DNA of 64,000 nt from an uncultured Clostridia bacterium. GTDB lineage: Bacteria; Bacillota; Clostridia; Oscillospirales; Ruminococcaceae. The DNA is taken from NCBI GenBank assembly GCA_947627875.1, contig CANQXS010000001.1, forward strand, positions 62,001 to 126,000. The letters are read 5' to 3'. Positions 17,801 to 25,357 of this stretch are shown in pieces. The position numbers and the translations under genes were made by a program. Under the pieces are notes generated by a model, which saw only the letters and a list, made by a program, of their open reading frames with translations, was not told the DNA's origin and ran no database searches. How positions within the stretch are numbered: the first letter of the stretch is position 1; each line of letters begins with the position of its first letter.

Positions 17801-18848
17801 CGGCAGAATAGGCTATATAATCTATACCGGCTCCGTCCGCGACCGCTCTATCGGCGACTACATAGCTCTGCACCGCAGGGCAATGCAGCTCGGCATTCCC
17901 TGCCTTACCTCGCTCGACACTGCCAACGCCCTTGCCGACATCATCGCCTCGCGCTTCAACAATCTCAACACCGAGCTTGTCGACATCAACAATATGCGCA
18001 CCGAGCGCCGCCGCATCAAGTTCACAAAGATGCATTCCTGCGGCAACGACTACATATTCATTCCCAACTTCGACGGCTCTATTACATGCCCCGAATCCCT
18101 CTGCGTAAGCCTCTGCCCCGAGCACTACGGCATAGGCGGCAGCGGCATAGTCCTGATTGAGAAGTCCGACGTCGCCGACGCGAGAATGCTCACCTTCAAC
18201 AAAGACGGCTCGGAGGGTCAGATGGCGGGCAACAATATCCGCTGCGTCGCGAAGTATCTCTACGACAACGGCTACGTCGATTCCGAAGAGGTGACCGTCG
18301 AGACCCGCAGCGGCGTCCACAGAATGAAGCTCTATATCCGCGACGGCTTCGTAAGCTCGGTCTCGGTAGATATGGGAAAAGCTGAGCTTCACGCCGAAAA
18401 GCTCCCCGCCGTAGCCGACGAGGATATCCTCATCGACTACCCGATACAGGTCCACGGGAAGACCTACCGCGCCACCTGCGTCGGAATAGGCAACCCGCAC
18501 TGCGTGGTCTTCTCAAAGAATATCGACCGCCTCGACCTCGAAAACCTCGGACCTAAATTCGAGTATCACGAGATGTTCCCCGAGAGGATAAACACCGAAT
18601 TTGTCCGCGTCGTCAACCGCTCCACTTTAAGAATGAGGGTCTGGGAGCGCGGCAACGGCGAGACCCTCGCCTGCGGCACAGGCGCCTGCGCGGCGGCTAT
18701 AGCGGCAGTCGAAAACGGCTTCTGCGACAAGGGCAGGGATATAACCGTAAAGGTCCTCGGCGGCGATCTCGTGGTCAACTACACCGACGAAAAGGTCACC
18801 CTCACCGGCAGCGCGGTAAGGGTGTTTGAAGGCGAATTCGAGTATTAA
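14820..18848 (+). CDS. carB: Carbamoyl phosphate synthase large subunit fused to a DapF-like domain
   Basis: One uninterrupted 1342-codon frame encodes two proteins. Residues 1 to about 1060 are CarB: two ATP-grasp halves (starting KKVLVIGSGPIIIGQ and PVVMVLGSGPIRIGQ), and a C-terminal allosteric MGS-type domain ending ELVDINNM. Residues of about 1065-1342 are a diaminopimelate epimerase-like domain: FTKMHSCGNDYIF, GNPHCVVF, GETLACGTGACAAA. CarB makes carbamoyl phosphate; DapF interconverts LL- and meso-diaminopimelate for lysine and peptidoglycan. The first catalytic Cys of known DapF enzymes is replaced by Ala (MAGNNIRC, A1136), while the second (C1285) is kept. No good ribosome-binding site precedes the internal Met 1059, so a true fusion is more likely than two starts. 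Confidence 0.93.
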   Translation: MPKDLSIKKVLVIGSGPIIIGQAAEFDYAGAQACRVLRAEGINVVLVNSNPATIMTDKNLADEIYLEPLNAETVARIIAKERPDGLLAGLGGQTGLTIAMQLSRAGVLEKYNVRLLGSDIDAIDKAEDRELFRDTMKAIGQPVVPSDITQTVEGALEIAEKIGYPVIVRPAFTLGGSGGGIAADAEELKIIAKTGLDASPITQILVEKCISGWKEIEFETMRDSLGNVIAVCSMENIDPVGVHTGDSIVVAPALTLADKEYQMLRSASLDIISSIGIVGGCNCQFALNPESFEYAVIEVNPRVSRSSALASKATGYPIAKITTKIALGYTLDEIKNEITDKTCACFEPTLDYVVVKFPKWPFDKFSGSNRSLGTQMKATGEVMSIAPSFEMALLKAVRGAEISLDTLNAAPLSDKPVLERLHEQNDRRIFTVFEALKKGVSIEEIHRITMIDEWFLAKLKGLAEFENRIANGLKEGDYLTAKKFGYTDVAIKRLSGETTLPGIDFSYKMVDTCGAEFDAVTPYFYSCCEASCEARTFSRSGKPVVMVLGSGPIRIGQGIEFDYSSVHCVWTLRELGYDVVIVNNNPETVSTDYDTADRLYFEPLSPEDVMNIIKVEKPVGVVVAFGGQTAIKLTKFLDGQGIRILGTSAESIDIAEDRARFDGLLESLGILRPKGMGVLTEQEALDAAESLGYPVLLRPSYVIGGQNMTISRTPAHTSKYMQAILAQGIENPVLVDKYMPGIELEVDVISDGEDVLIPGIMEHIERAGIHSGDSIAVYPPYNLSDRFLKIICDCSEKLALGLKTQGLVNIQYLIYDDKLYVIEVNPRASRTVPYISKVTNVPMVDLASKVMLGARLRDLGFGTGLHKSPPYYAVKVPVFSFEKLSDANSILGPEMKSTGEVLGIGKTMAEALFKGLTAAGFSVQPAKTREKGVLISVEENDYDETISLAKRFYDLGIEIYATGGTARDIEQLGIPVRSVADAGESSELSELMESGRIGYIIYTGSVRDRSIGDYIALHRRAMQLGIPCLTSLDTANALADIIASRFNNLNTELVDINNMRTERRRIKFTKMHSCGNDYIFIPNFDGSITCPESLCVSLCPEHYGIGGSGIVLIEKSDVADARMLTFNKDGSEGQMAGNNIRCVAKYLYDNGYVDSEEVTVETRSGVHRMKLYIRDGFVSSVSVDMGKAELHAEKLPAVADEDILIDYPIQVHGKTYRATCVGIGNPHCVVFSKNIDRLDLENLGPKFEYHEMFPERINTEFVRVVNRSTLRMRVWERGNGETLACGTGACAAAIAAVENGFCDKGRDITVKVLGGDLVVNYTDEKVTLTGSAVRVFEGEFEY

Positions 18849-18864
18849 AAAGGAGAAATCAGCC

Positions 18865-19068
18865 GTGAAAAAAGCGCTTATAATACTTGCAATCGGCGTT
18901 CTTATGCTCGTTATCGGAGCCGTGGTATTTGTTGCAGCGCTCTCATCGCCGACTGCCACGGGACCCGCGTTTATGCGCGTCGTCTGGGATATCTGGGTGG
19001 CTGTCGGGCTTATCGTTGTCGGCTTCGCCATCGGAACGGCGGTCGTAAAGCTTGTCAAAAGAAAGTGA
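18865..19068 (+). CDS. Small two-helix membrane protein
   Basis: A 67-residue ORF starts at GTG 18865, eight bases after AGGAGA; upstream in-frame ATG at 18826 lies inside carB and is poorly placed. The product has two predicted membrane helices (LIILAIGVLMLVIGAVVFVAA and VAVGLIVVGFAIGTAVV) joined by a short loop, and ends in KLVKRK. It is probably co-transcribed with the CarB-DapF gene. I do not recognise a family and no function can be given. Confidence 0.65.
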   Translation: MKKALIILAIGVLMLVIGAVVFVAALSSPTATGPAFMRVVWDIWVAVGLIVVGFAIGTAVVKLVKRK

Positions 19069-19080
19069 CCAAAACATAAA

Positions 19081-19110
19081 AATCCCCTGACGCCCGTCAG
19101 GGGATTTTTT
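19081..19110. terminator. Bidirectional terminator between convergent genes
   Basis: AATCCCCTGACG pairs with CGTCAGGGGATT around a CC loop, with A and T runs on the two sides. It can end the car transcript on + and the radical SAM transcript on the minus strand, whose stop codon lies inside the stem. Confidence 0.9.
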
Positions 19111-19996
19111 CGCCTTCAAACGGCGGAACGTAGCAGCCGTTCGCGGAATCCCGCTCCTGCGAGTAGCCCTCGAAGCCGTATTTTTCCGCCTCGCCGAGAA
19201 CGTAATTATATTCAAATGTAGATATCCTGCGGTTTATCTCGGGGTAGTCCTTCGCGCGGTTCATCGGCGTATACTGGCTCATCACGCTTAAAAGAATATC
19301 GTCGGGATCGAAGCTTTCGCCCAAAAACCGTATGACCTCCGCCGAGTCGTGCCGAAGCGTCGGCAGCAGCAGATGCCGCATCAAAACGCCCTTTTTCAGC
19401 AGCCCGTCCTCGCCGAATACCGGCTTACCGACCTGCTTTTGCATCTGCTTTACCGCCCTCGAAGCGACTTCAAAGTAGTCCTCCGCCAGCGAATATCTCT
19501 TTGAAGCCTCGGGCGAAAAATACTTGAGGTCGGGCAGCCATATGTTAACGTATCCGTCCAGCATTTTGACTGTCTCGACCCGCTCATAGCCCCCGCAGTT
19601 GCAGACGACGGGTATCTTAAGCCTCGGCTTTGCGATGTCGAGCGCCTTTATCATCGAAGGAACAAACTGCGTAGGCGACACGAGGTTTAGGTTGTGCGCG
19701 CCCTGCTCCTGCAAATCGAGAAAGATGTCGGCGAGCTCGTCAACGCTGATGTTATAGCCCTTGTTTTCCTGCGATATCTCGTAATTCTGGCAGAAGCAGC
19801 ACCTGAGCGTGCACCCGCTGAAAAACACCGTCCCCGAGCCTCTTATACCGCTTATGCAGGGCTCCTCCCAGAGATGAAGCCCCGCCCGCGCTATCCTGAG
19901 AGCGTCGGTCTGCCCGCAGAAGCCCTTTTTAACGCTTCTGTCTACTCCGCAGCGCCTCGGGCAGAGCTCGCAATTCAGATAGTCCCGCATAGGCAT
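19097..19996 (-). CDS. Radical SAM protein, PFL-activating-enzyme-like (COG1313 type)
   Basis: The 299-residue protein carries the radical SAM cluster motif as SGCTLRCCFCQN (CxxxCxxC), preceded by a Cys-rich N-terminus (NCELCPRRC, GFCGQ). These fit the PflA-related family often annotated as putative pyruvate formate-lyase activating enzyme. Such proteins bind a [4Fe-4S] cluster and cleave S-adenosylmethionine; the substrate of this subgroup is not established. A second possible start (Met 3) is two codons in. Its start overlaps the end of ispE by 22 bases, so it is probably the last gene of the lrp-aminotransferase-ispE unit. Confidence 0.85.
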   Translation of the reverse strand: MPMRDYLNCELCPRRCGVDRSVKKGFCGQTDALRIARAGLHLWEEPCISGIRGSGTVFFSGCTLRCCFCQNYEISQENKGYNISVDELADIFLDLQEQGAHNLNLVSPTQFVPSMIKALDIAKPRLKIPVVCNCGGYERVETVKMLDGYVNIWLPDLKYFSPEASKRYSLAEDYFEVASRAVKQMQKQVGKPVFGEDGLLKKGVLMRHLLLPTLRHDSAEVIRFLGESFDPDDILLSVMSQYTPMNRAKDYPEINRRISTFEYNYVLGEAEKYGFEGYSQERDSANGCYVPPFEGEKIP

Positions 19997-20805
19997 ACAA
20001 ACGGGTACTTTCCCGCAAGCGCGAGCTTCGCGGCCTCGGCGGTCTCTTTGTTTTCAAACAGCCCGAACACGCAGGAGCCGCTCCCGCTCATTAGCGAAGC
20101 CTCCGCGCCGAGCCCGATAAGCTCCCTGCGGATCTTTTCTATCCTTTGGTCGTCAGCCGATTTTTCGAGGTCGTTCGACAGCATAAGATACGGGTTCCCG
20201 CCGCTTTTCAGCGCTTTCAGGAATCCCGCGGTACCTCTTTGCGAGAGCGTTCCCTTTTCGTCGAAGCTCCTGTAAGCCTCGGGGGTCGATACTCCGAAAT
20301 CCGGCTTCACGAGCAGTACCTCCCGCTTCGGAAGCTTCGGCAGCGGCTCGATGTTTTCGCCTATCCCTCGGCATACCGCCGCCTCTCCGCGAATGAAAAA
20401 CGCCGCGTCTGCGCCGACCTTTGCGGCTATCCTTTCGAGCTCGCCGTCGCTGAGGCATACCCCATAGATGAGATTTAACAGCTTTATGACCGTTGCCGCG
20501 TCCGATGAGCCCCCGCCGAGCCCCGCCTGCGAGGGGATGCGCTTTTCTATATGTATCTTCGCGCCGCCGGCTATCATCGTGTGCTCAAAAAAGAGCCGCG
20601 CAGCCTTATGGCAGGTGTTTTCCGGTCCGGTCGGAACGTCGGGCGCCGAGCAGGACACCTCTATTCCGTTATACGGCTCAACGCTCACGGTGTCGCAGAG
20701 CGATACCGTCTGCATAACGGTTTCGAGCAGGTGATATCCGTCGTGGCGCTTTCCGACTATGTCGAGCGTCAGGTTAATTTTCGCATAAGCGTTATCTGTC
20801 GGCAT
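19975..20805 (-). CDS. ispE: 4-diphosphocytidyl-2-C-methyl-D-erythritol kinase
   Basis: IspE phosphorylates CDP-methylerythritol in the MEP isoprenoid pathway. The 276 residues have the GHMP-kinase layout: AYAKINLTLDI at the N-terminus, the ATP loop PSQAGLGGGSSDAA and MSGSGSCVFGLF near the C-terminus. Dxr and IspG of the same pathway are encoded at 38.5 and 40.7 kb. It overlaps the aminotransferase gene by 14 bases and the radical SAM gene by 22, so all probably share a transcript. Confidence 0.95.
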   Translation of the reverse strand: MPTDNAYAKINLTLDIVGKRHDGYHLLETVMQTVSLCDTVSVEPYNGIEVSCSAPDVPTGPENTCHKAARLFFEHTMIAGGAKIHIEKRIPSQAGLGGGSSDAATVIKLLNLIYGVCLSDGELERIAAKVGADAAFFIRGEAAVCRGIGENIEPLPKLPKREVLLVKPDFGVSTPEAYRSFDEKGTLSQRGTAGFLKALKSGGNPYLMLSNDLEKSADDQRIEKIRRELIGLGAEASLMSGSGSCVFGLFENKETAEAAKLALAGKYPFVCLCGTI

Positions 20806-21973
20806 TTCTGAGCTCCTCTAAAAACTCCGCAATTTTTTCGGCTGCTTCTTTAAGGTGCTTCCGCGAATATGCGTAAGAGACCCTAATATACCCCTCGCCG
20901 CATTCTCCGAACGCAGTCCCGGGAATTACCGCAACGCGCTTTGAATAAAGCAGCTTTTCGCAGAATTCGTCGCTCGTAAGACCGGTAGATTTAATGCTCG
21001 GGAAGACGTAAAACGCGCCCTCCGGCATAAAGCAGCCGAGCCCCATTTTGTTGAAGGCGTCAACGAGGAATCTTCGGCGCATATCGTATTCCTCGACCAT
21101 ATTCTTAACGTCCTCTGAGCAGCTTTTCAGCGCTTCAATGGCGGCGTACTGGCTCACCGTCGGCGACGACATTATCCCGAACTGGTGTATCTTGAGCGCG
21201 TGTTTAAGTATCTCCCTCGGACCGCACATATACCCGAGCCTCCAGCCCGTCATCGCGAACGCCTTCGAGAAGCCGTTTATATAAATGGTGCGCTCGCGCA
21301 TATCCTCGAGCGACACTATCGAGCAGTGACCCTCTGGGGTATATGTGAGCTCGGCGTAAATTTCGTCGGTGAGGACCATAATATCGGTCCCTTTTAAAAG
21401 CTCCGCTATGGGTTCGAGGTCTTCGCGGGTCATTACCGCTCCCGTCGGGTTGTTGGGGTAGGGGAGTATCAAAAGCTTCGTGCGCTCGGTTATCTTCTCT
21501 TTTAGAGCCTCCGCGCGGAGCTTGAATCGGTCCTCCTCGCGGGTGTTGATTATAACCGGCACCCCGCCCATAAGCTCAACTATAGGTCTGTAGCAGACAA
21601 ACGAAGGCTCGGGGATTATCACCTCGTCGCCCGGCTCGACTATCGCTCTCACCGCGAGGTCGATAGCCTCCGAGCCGCCAACGGTAACGATAATTTCGCC
21701 GTCGGGGTCGTATTCAACGCCGGTTTTCCGGGCGGTGTAGTCCGAAATCGCCTTTCTCAGCGGCATAAGCCCCGAGTTTGCGGTATAAAAGGTCTTGCCG
21801 CGCTCAAGCGTGCGGATAGCCTCGCGCCTTATCACCCAAGGCGTGTGAAAATCCGGCTCGCCGACTCCGAGCGATATGACGTTCCCGAGCTTTTCGGCTA
21901 TGTCAAAGTATTTTCTTATGCCCGAGGGCTTTATGTCGCGGGCTTTTTTGCTGATTATCTTCGAGTAATCCAT
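20792..21973 (-). CDS. Class I/II PLP-dependent aminotransferase
   Basis: The 393-residue protein is a fold-type I aminotransferase. The PLP lysine lies in INGFSKAFAMTGWRLGY, with YPNNPTGAVM and VLTDEIYAELTY carrying conserved PLP contacts. Relatives are annotated as aspartate, alanine or aromatic aminotransferases, and sequence alone does not fix the substrate. It sits 4 bases after an Lrp/AsnC-type regulator, which suggests control by an amino acid. A role as the terminal transaminase for tyrosine/phenylalanine would fit the aromatic operon nearby, but this is inference. Confidence 0.88.
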   Translation of the reverse strand: MDYSKIISKKARDIKPSGIRKYFDIAEKLGNVISLGVGEPDFHTPWVIRREAIRTLERGKTFYTANSGLMPLRKAISDYTARKTGVEYDPDGEIIVTVGGSEAIDLAVRAIVEPGDEVIIPEPSFVCYRPIVELMGGVPVIINTREEDRFKLRAEALKEKITERTKLLILPYPNNPTGAVMTREDLEPIAELLKGTDIMVLTDEIYAELTYTPEGHCSIVSLEDMRERTIYINGFSKAFAMTGWRLGYMCGPREILKHALKIHQFGIMSSPTVSQYAAIEALKSCSEDVKNMVEEYDMRRRFLVDAFNKMGLGCFMPEGAFYVFPSIKSTGLTSDEFCEKLLYSKRVAVIPGTAFGECGEGYIRVSYAYSRKHLKEAAEKIAEFLEELRNADR

Positions 21974-21977
21974 AACC

Positions 21978-22451
21978 TTACTGCATAGTCCTCTCGTCTT
22001 CGTCTTCGCTTATGAGCATAATTCCGCTCTCCTTGTATTTCTGGAGGAAGAAGTGCGTCGTCGTCGAAATGACGCCGTCGATAGTCGCGAGCCTCTGAGC
22101 GACGTAGTCCGAGACCTCTTTTAAGCTGTGGCACCGAAGCGTGACCGAGAGGTCGTATCCTCCCGAAACGAGATAAACGCTCTCGACCTCGGGGTACTGC
22201 GCAATATGCCGCGCTATCTCGTCGTAGCCGACCTGCGCCTTCGGGGTGACCTTAAGCTCAATAAGCGCCCTCACATAGTCCTTCGAGACGACTTCCTCGT
22301 CGAATACCGTGCTGTAGCCCTTTATTATGCCCTGCTTTTCGAGGCTGCTTATCCTCGAAGCTATCTCCTCCTCGGTCGAGTCGAGCATAACCGCTAACTC
22401 GGCGTTGGAAAGGCGTGCGTTTGTCCTCAGCAGTTTAAATAGCTTATCCAA
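21978..22451 (-). CDS. Lrp/AsnC family transcriptional regulator
   Basis: The regulator has an N-terminal winged helix (LSNAELAVMLDSTEEEIASRISSLEKQG) and a C-terminal RAM/ligand-binding domain (ALIELKVTPKAQVGYDEIARHI, VYLVSGGYDLSVTLRC). I choose the TTG at 22451 as start: AAGGAG stands 9 bases before it, giving 157 residues, the usual Lrp length. The upstream ATG at 22532 would add an unlike N-terminal extension that overlaps the promoter. It is the first gene of the minus-strand unit and probably regulates itself and the aminotransferase, since an inverted repeat flanks its promoter. Confidence 0.9.
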   Translation of the reverse strand: MDKLFKLLRTNARLSNAELAVMLDSTEEEIASRISSLEKQGIIKGYSTVFDEEVVSKDYVRALIELKVTPKAQVGYDEIARHIAQYPEVESVYLVSGGYDLSVTLRCHSLKEVSDYVAQRLATIDGVISTTTHFFLQKYKESGIMLISEDEDERTMQ

Positions 22452-22475
22452 TTTGAAGCGCTCCTTAAAAATATT

Positions 22476-22524
22476 TTCTAACAGTATAGCACTTTGAGCG
22501 CCGCAAGTCAACAATTTGTTAGAA
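22476..22524 (-). promoter_or_regulatory. Promoter of the lrp unit flanked by an inverted repeat
   Basis: On the minus strand, TTGACT (22511-22506) and TATACT (22488-22483) are 17 bases apart. The words TTCTAACA (22476-22483) and TGTTAGAA (22517-22524) form an exact inverted repeat around the promoter, about one core promoter apart. AACAAATTGTT overlaps the upstream half. This is a good candidate for autoregulation by the Lrp-type protein. Confidence 0.65.
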
Positions 22525-22585
22525 ATAAACAAAAAATTGCGTTCAAACTATAAGAAATAAATAACATTTTTTTTACAAAAAACTA

Positions 22586-22614
22586 TTGACAACTCCGCGA
22601 AATCGTCTTATAAT
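22586..22614 (+). promoter_or_regulatory. Consensus sigma-A promoter of the zinc-ribbon ABC exporter unit
   Basis: TTGACA (22586-22591) and TATAAT (22609-22614) match the consensus exactly with a 17-base spacer, among the strongest promoters in the window. It is divergent from the lrp promoter about 75 bases away. Confidence 0.85.
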
Positions 22615-22666
22615 AGCTAAAGCTTGCGGAACACAATATTTGGTATACAGGAAAGGAGCAGCGACA

Positions 22667-22762
22667 ATGCGTAACGCACTATATTTAGACAACAGAATAC
22701 GAATGCGCATCACAGCCGCCGATGTTCCGTCCTGCGACGAATCGGTAATCGAATTAGGTTAA
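22667..22762 (+). CDS. 31-codon leader ORF before the ABC exporter genes
   Basis: ATG 22667 follows AAAGGAG at a suitable distance and the ORF ends at TAA 22760-22762, just 4 bases before an intrinsic terminator. The peptide begins MRNALYLDNR, contains one Cys and ends VIELG; it has no membrane segment and I recognise no family. Its position between a consensus promoter, a terminator and a pair of ABC exporter genes resembles the bmrB leader of the bmrCD multidrug transporter operon in Bacillus subtilis. It may be a sensor of ribosome stalling rather than a functional peptide. It is not rich in one amino acid, so drug-induced or context-dependent stalling fits better than tRNA sensing (inference). 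Confidence 0.6.
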   Translation: MRNALYLDNRIRMRITAADVPSCDESVIELG

Positions 22763-22766
22763 TTTT

Positions 22767-22803
22767 CGCTCTTGATGCCGTTTTGGTATCGGGAGCGCTT
22801 TTT
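22767..22803 (+). terminator. Intrinsic terminator/attenuator between the leader ORF and the ABC exporters
   Basis: CGCTCTTGATGCC (22767-22779) and GGTATCGGGAGCG (22785-22797) form a continuous 13-pair stem (three G-U pairs) with a five-base loop and a following CTTTTT. No second promoter is evident before the exporter gene, so most transcripts would have to read through. GCATCA (22707-22712) inside the leader ORF could pair with TGATGC (22773-22778) of the stem as an alternative fold. Confidence 0.8.
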
Positions 22804-22882
22804 GTAGGAGTGATCATTAAACCGAAAACAGCGCATCTCACACAGCCAGTACAACAAGTTCCGAAAGGAGATGTTACCGAAA

Positions 22883-25333
22883 ATGAAATATTTTGACGTG
22901 CTGCCCGAACTCGTAAAGCAAAGGCTCGGGGAGCGCGGGGTAAACGTCGACGAGCTTCTTTACTGCGTAAAGGCCGACCTCGACGGCGAGGGCTGCTATT
23001 ACGACGTATACGCCGCCTTTTCCGCCGAAAAGCTCTGCGTCATCAGCGGCTACGAGGAATACGCCGAGCGCCGCGACGAGAGCAAGGCGTGGTCGAAGAA
23101 GTATAAGGTCCCCGAGATGATAACCTATAAGGTTGCGGAGTATAACGAATACCCCATCTCGAAGATCAAAAAAGCCTACGTCGACCGCCATCAGAATACC
23201 GCCCGCCTCGTTATAGCCCTGTTCAACGAGGGCGAAGAGCGCGAGACCTTAGCCCCTTCGGCAGAGGGCGAGGGCGGCGAAGAGAATTTCTTCGCGGGAT
23301 TTCACGGCTTCGGCAGCTCTTACGACAGCTCCCGTCCGAATATCCCGATAGCGAGATTCTCTATCGGCTTCACCGAGAAGTTCGAGAAATTCGTCGAGAG
23401 GCTCAATAACACCTGCAACAACGAGCCTATAGACGATTCTCTCCTCGACGCGGTACAGCTCAACTGCCCGATCTGCCACCAGCCATATCCCGACCCCAAC
23501 CGACCGGTATGTCCCCGCTGCATCGACAGGCGAAGCATCTTCGACCGCCTTGTCGGAATGTTCAGCGAATTCAAGCTCGAGATTTGCCTCATATTCTTAA
23601 CTATCATTCTCACCAATGTATTCGCCGTTATTTCGCCTTGGTTCGGTTCGAAAATGCTCTACGACGACGTTCTCGCCACCGACGGCAGATACTACGGCAG
23701 AGTTCTGTTCGTGGTAATGCTTATGGTTCTGACAAACGTCCTCGGCAAGCTCACCGGCATAATCTCGGGCGTAATAACCGCGAAGGTAGTCCCGTTCGTC
23801 ACCCACAAGCTCAGAACGAGGATCTACGCCTCAATGCAGAACCTCTCGCTCTCGTTCTTCACGAATAAGCAGACCGGTTCGCTTATGTCGAGAGTAGACC
23901 GCGACAGCCAGAACGTCTACAACTTCTTCGTCGATATCGTTCCCTACGGCGTGGCGAATATAATCAAGCTCGTCGGCGTTGCCGCAATAATGTTCGCGCT
24001 CAGCCCGCTCATTTCAATAGCGGTAATAGTCATAATAATCGTTATTATGACCGTCGACAACTACATTTACAAATCCGAGCGCAAGCTCTACCGCAAGCTC
24101 GACGTTGCGATGCGCAGCCTCAACTCGGTCCTTTCCGACGTTATGAACGGTCAGCGAGTCGTAAAGTCGTTCGCCAAGGAAGAGAAAGAAATAAAGCGCT
24201 ACCGCCGCAAGAATCTTGACGCCTACGCTGTCAACACAAGGATAAACAACCGCATCACCTCGACGGTCCCGTTCGTCTGGAGCTTTTATAACCTCGTTTC
24301 TATCGGGCTCTTCTGCTTCGGCTGCTTCCTTGTAATAAAGGGCTACTTCAAATACGGCGTTTTAACCGCTCTGCTCTCATATACGAATATGATCTACGAC
24401 CCTATCGACTTCTTTATGTGGATAGGCGACCGCTGGGCAAGGTGCATCGACGCCGCCTCGAGAATGTTCGAGATACTCGACGCCAAGCCGACCGTTGCCG
24501 AGCCCGAGGGCGAGCCCCAGGATATCTCGGTCGTCGGCACGGAGGAATACGATCCTTCCCGCCCCGTTCATATCGAGAACATGAAGGGCGACATCGAGTT
24601 CAAGAACGTCTCCTTTGAATACGAGGCCGGCAGGCAGATACTCAAAAACCTCAGCTTCAAGGTAAAGGGCGGGCAGATGTTCGGAATCGTCGGAAAGACC
24701 GGCGCCGGAAAGTCCACCATAATCAATCTTATGGCGAGAATGTACGACGTAACCGGCGGCGAAATAACCATCGACGGCGTCCCGATAAAAAAGATACCTT
24801 CCGCCGATCTCAGGCGCAACATAGGCATCGTTTCTCAGGAGACCTACCTGTTTATGGGTACCGTAGCCGACAATATCCGCTACGCCAAGCCCGACGCCAC
24901 GATCGAGGAGGTAGTTGAGGCGGCTAAATCCGCCAACGCCCACGAATTCATCACCAAGCTCCCCGACGGCTACGACACAAAGATAGGCTCGGGCGGAGTC
25001 GCGCTTTCGGGCGGCGAGCGCCAGAGAATTTCCATCGCCCGCGCGATAATCCAGGACCCTAACATACTCATTCTCGACGAGGCGACCGCCTCTATGGATA
25101 CGAGGACCGAGCGCAAGATACAGGTTGCAATCGACGCCCTGAAGGAGGGCAGGACGATAATCGCCATCGCCCACAGGCTCTCGACTCTGCGCGACGCCGA
25201 TATGCTCTGCGTTATCGAGCACGGCGAGCTTAAGGAACTCGGGACCCACGACAAGCTCATTCGCCAGAAGGGAAAATACTTCGAGCTTTACCGGCTTCAG
25301 GCTGACGCTCTCAAATTCATAGAGGACGACTGA
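22883..25333 (+). CDS. ABC exporter half-subunit A with N-terminal zinc ribbon
   Basis: An 816-residue ABC half-transporter. Residues 1-190 form a soluble N-terminal domain without a family that I recognise. A four-cysteine zinc ribbon follows (C195-x2-C198, C210-x2-C213). The six-helix exporter domain starts near residue 230, and the ATPase domain has Walker A GKTGAGKST (604-611), signature LSGGERQR (708), Walker B ILILDEATA and the H-loop AIAHRLS. I prefer ATG 22883, 12 bases after AAGGAG; ATG 22871 abuts that sequence. All ATPase motifs look intact. It is followed by a DUF1854-like gene and a second half-transporter, so a heterodimer is likely. The substrate is unknown. Confidence 0.88.
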   Translation: MKYFDVLPELVKQRLGERGVNVDELLYCVKADLDGEGCYYDVYAAFSAEKLCVISGYEEYAERRDESKAWSKKYKVPEMITYKVAEYNEYPISKIKKAYVDRHQNTARLVIALFNEGEERETLAPSAEGEGGEENFFAGFHGFGSSYDSSRPNIPIARFSIGFTEKFEKFVERLNNTCNNEPIDDSLLDAVQLNCPICHQPYPDPNRPVCPRCIDRRSIFDRLVGMFSEFKLEICLIFLTIILTNVFAVISPWFGSKMLYDDVLATDGRYYGRVLFVVMLMVLTNVLGKLTGIISGVITAKVVPFVTHKLRTRIYASMQNLSLSFFTNKQTGSLMSRVDRDSQNVYNFFVDIVPYGVANIIKLVGVAAIMFALSPLISIAVIVIIIVIMTVDNYIYKSERKLYRKLDVAMRSLNSVLSDVMNGQRVVKSFAKEEKEIKRYRRKNLDAYAVNTRINNRITSTVPFVWSFYNLVSIGLFCFGCFLVIKGYFKYGVLTALLSYTNMIYDPIDFFMWIGDRWARCIDAASRMFEILDAKPTVAEPEGEPQDISVVGTEEYDPSRPVHIENMKGDIEFKNVSFEYEAGRQILKNLSFKVKGGQMFGIVGKTGAGKSTIINLMARMYDVTGGEITIDGVPIKKIPSADLRRNIGIVSQETYLFMGTVADNIRYAKPDATIEEVVEAAKSANAHEFITKLPDGYDTKIGSGGVALSGGERQRISIARAIIQDPNILILDEATASMDTRTERKIQVAIDALKEGRTIIAIAHRLSTLRDADMLCVIEHGELKELGTHDKLIRQKGKYFELYRLQADALKFIEDD

Positions 25334-25357
25334 TGCCGCTTTACAAGGAGGAATATT

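Noticed and set aside
22808-22894. GTG-initiated 28-codon ORF between the terminator and exporter subunit A
   Set aside because: It has no separate ribosome-binding site and overlaps the exporter start in another frame. The 31-codon ORF upstream is the better leader candidate.
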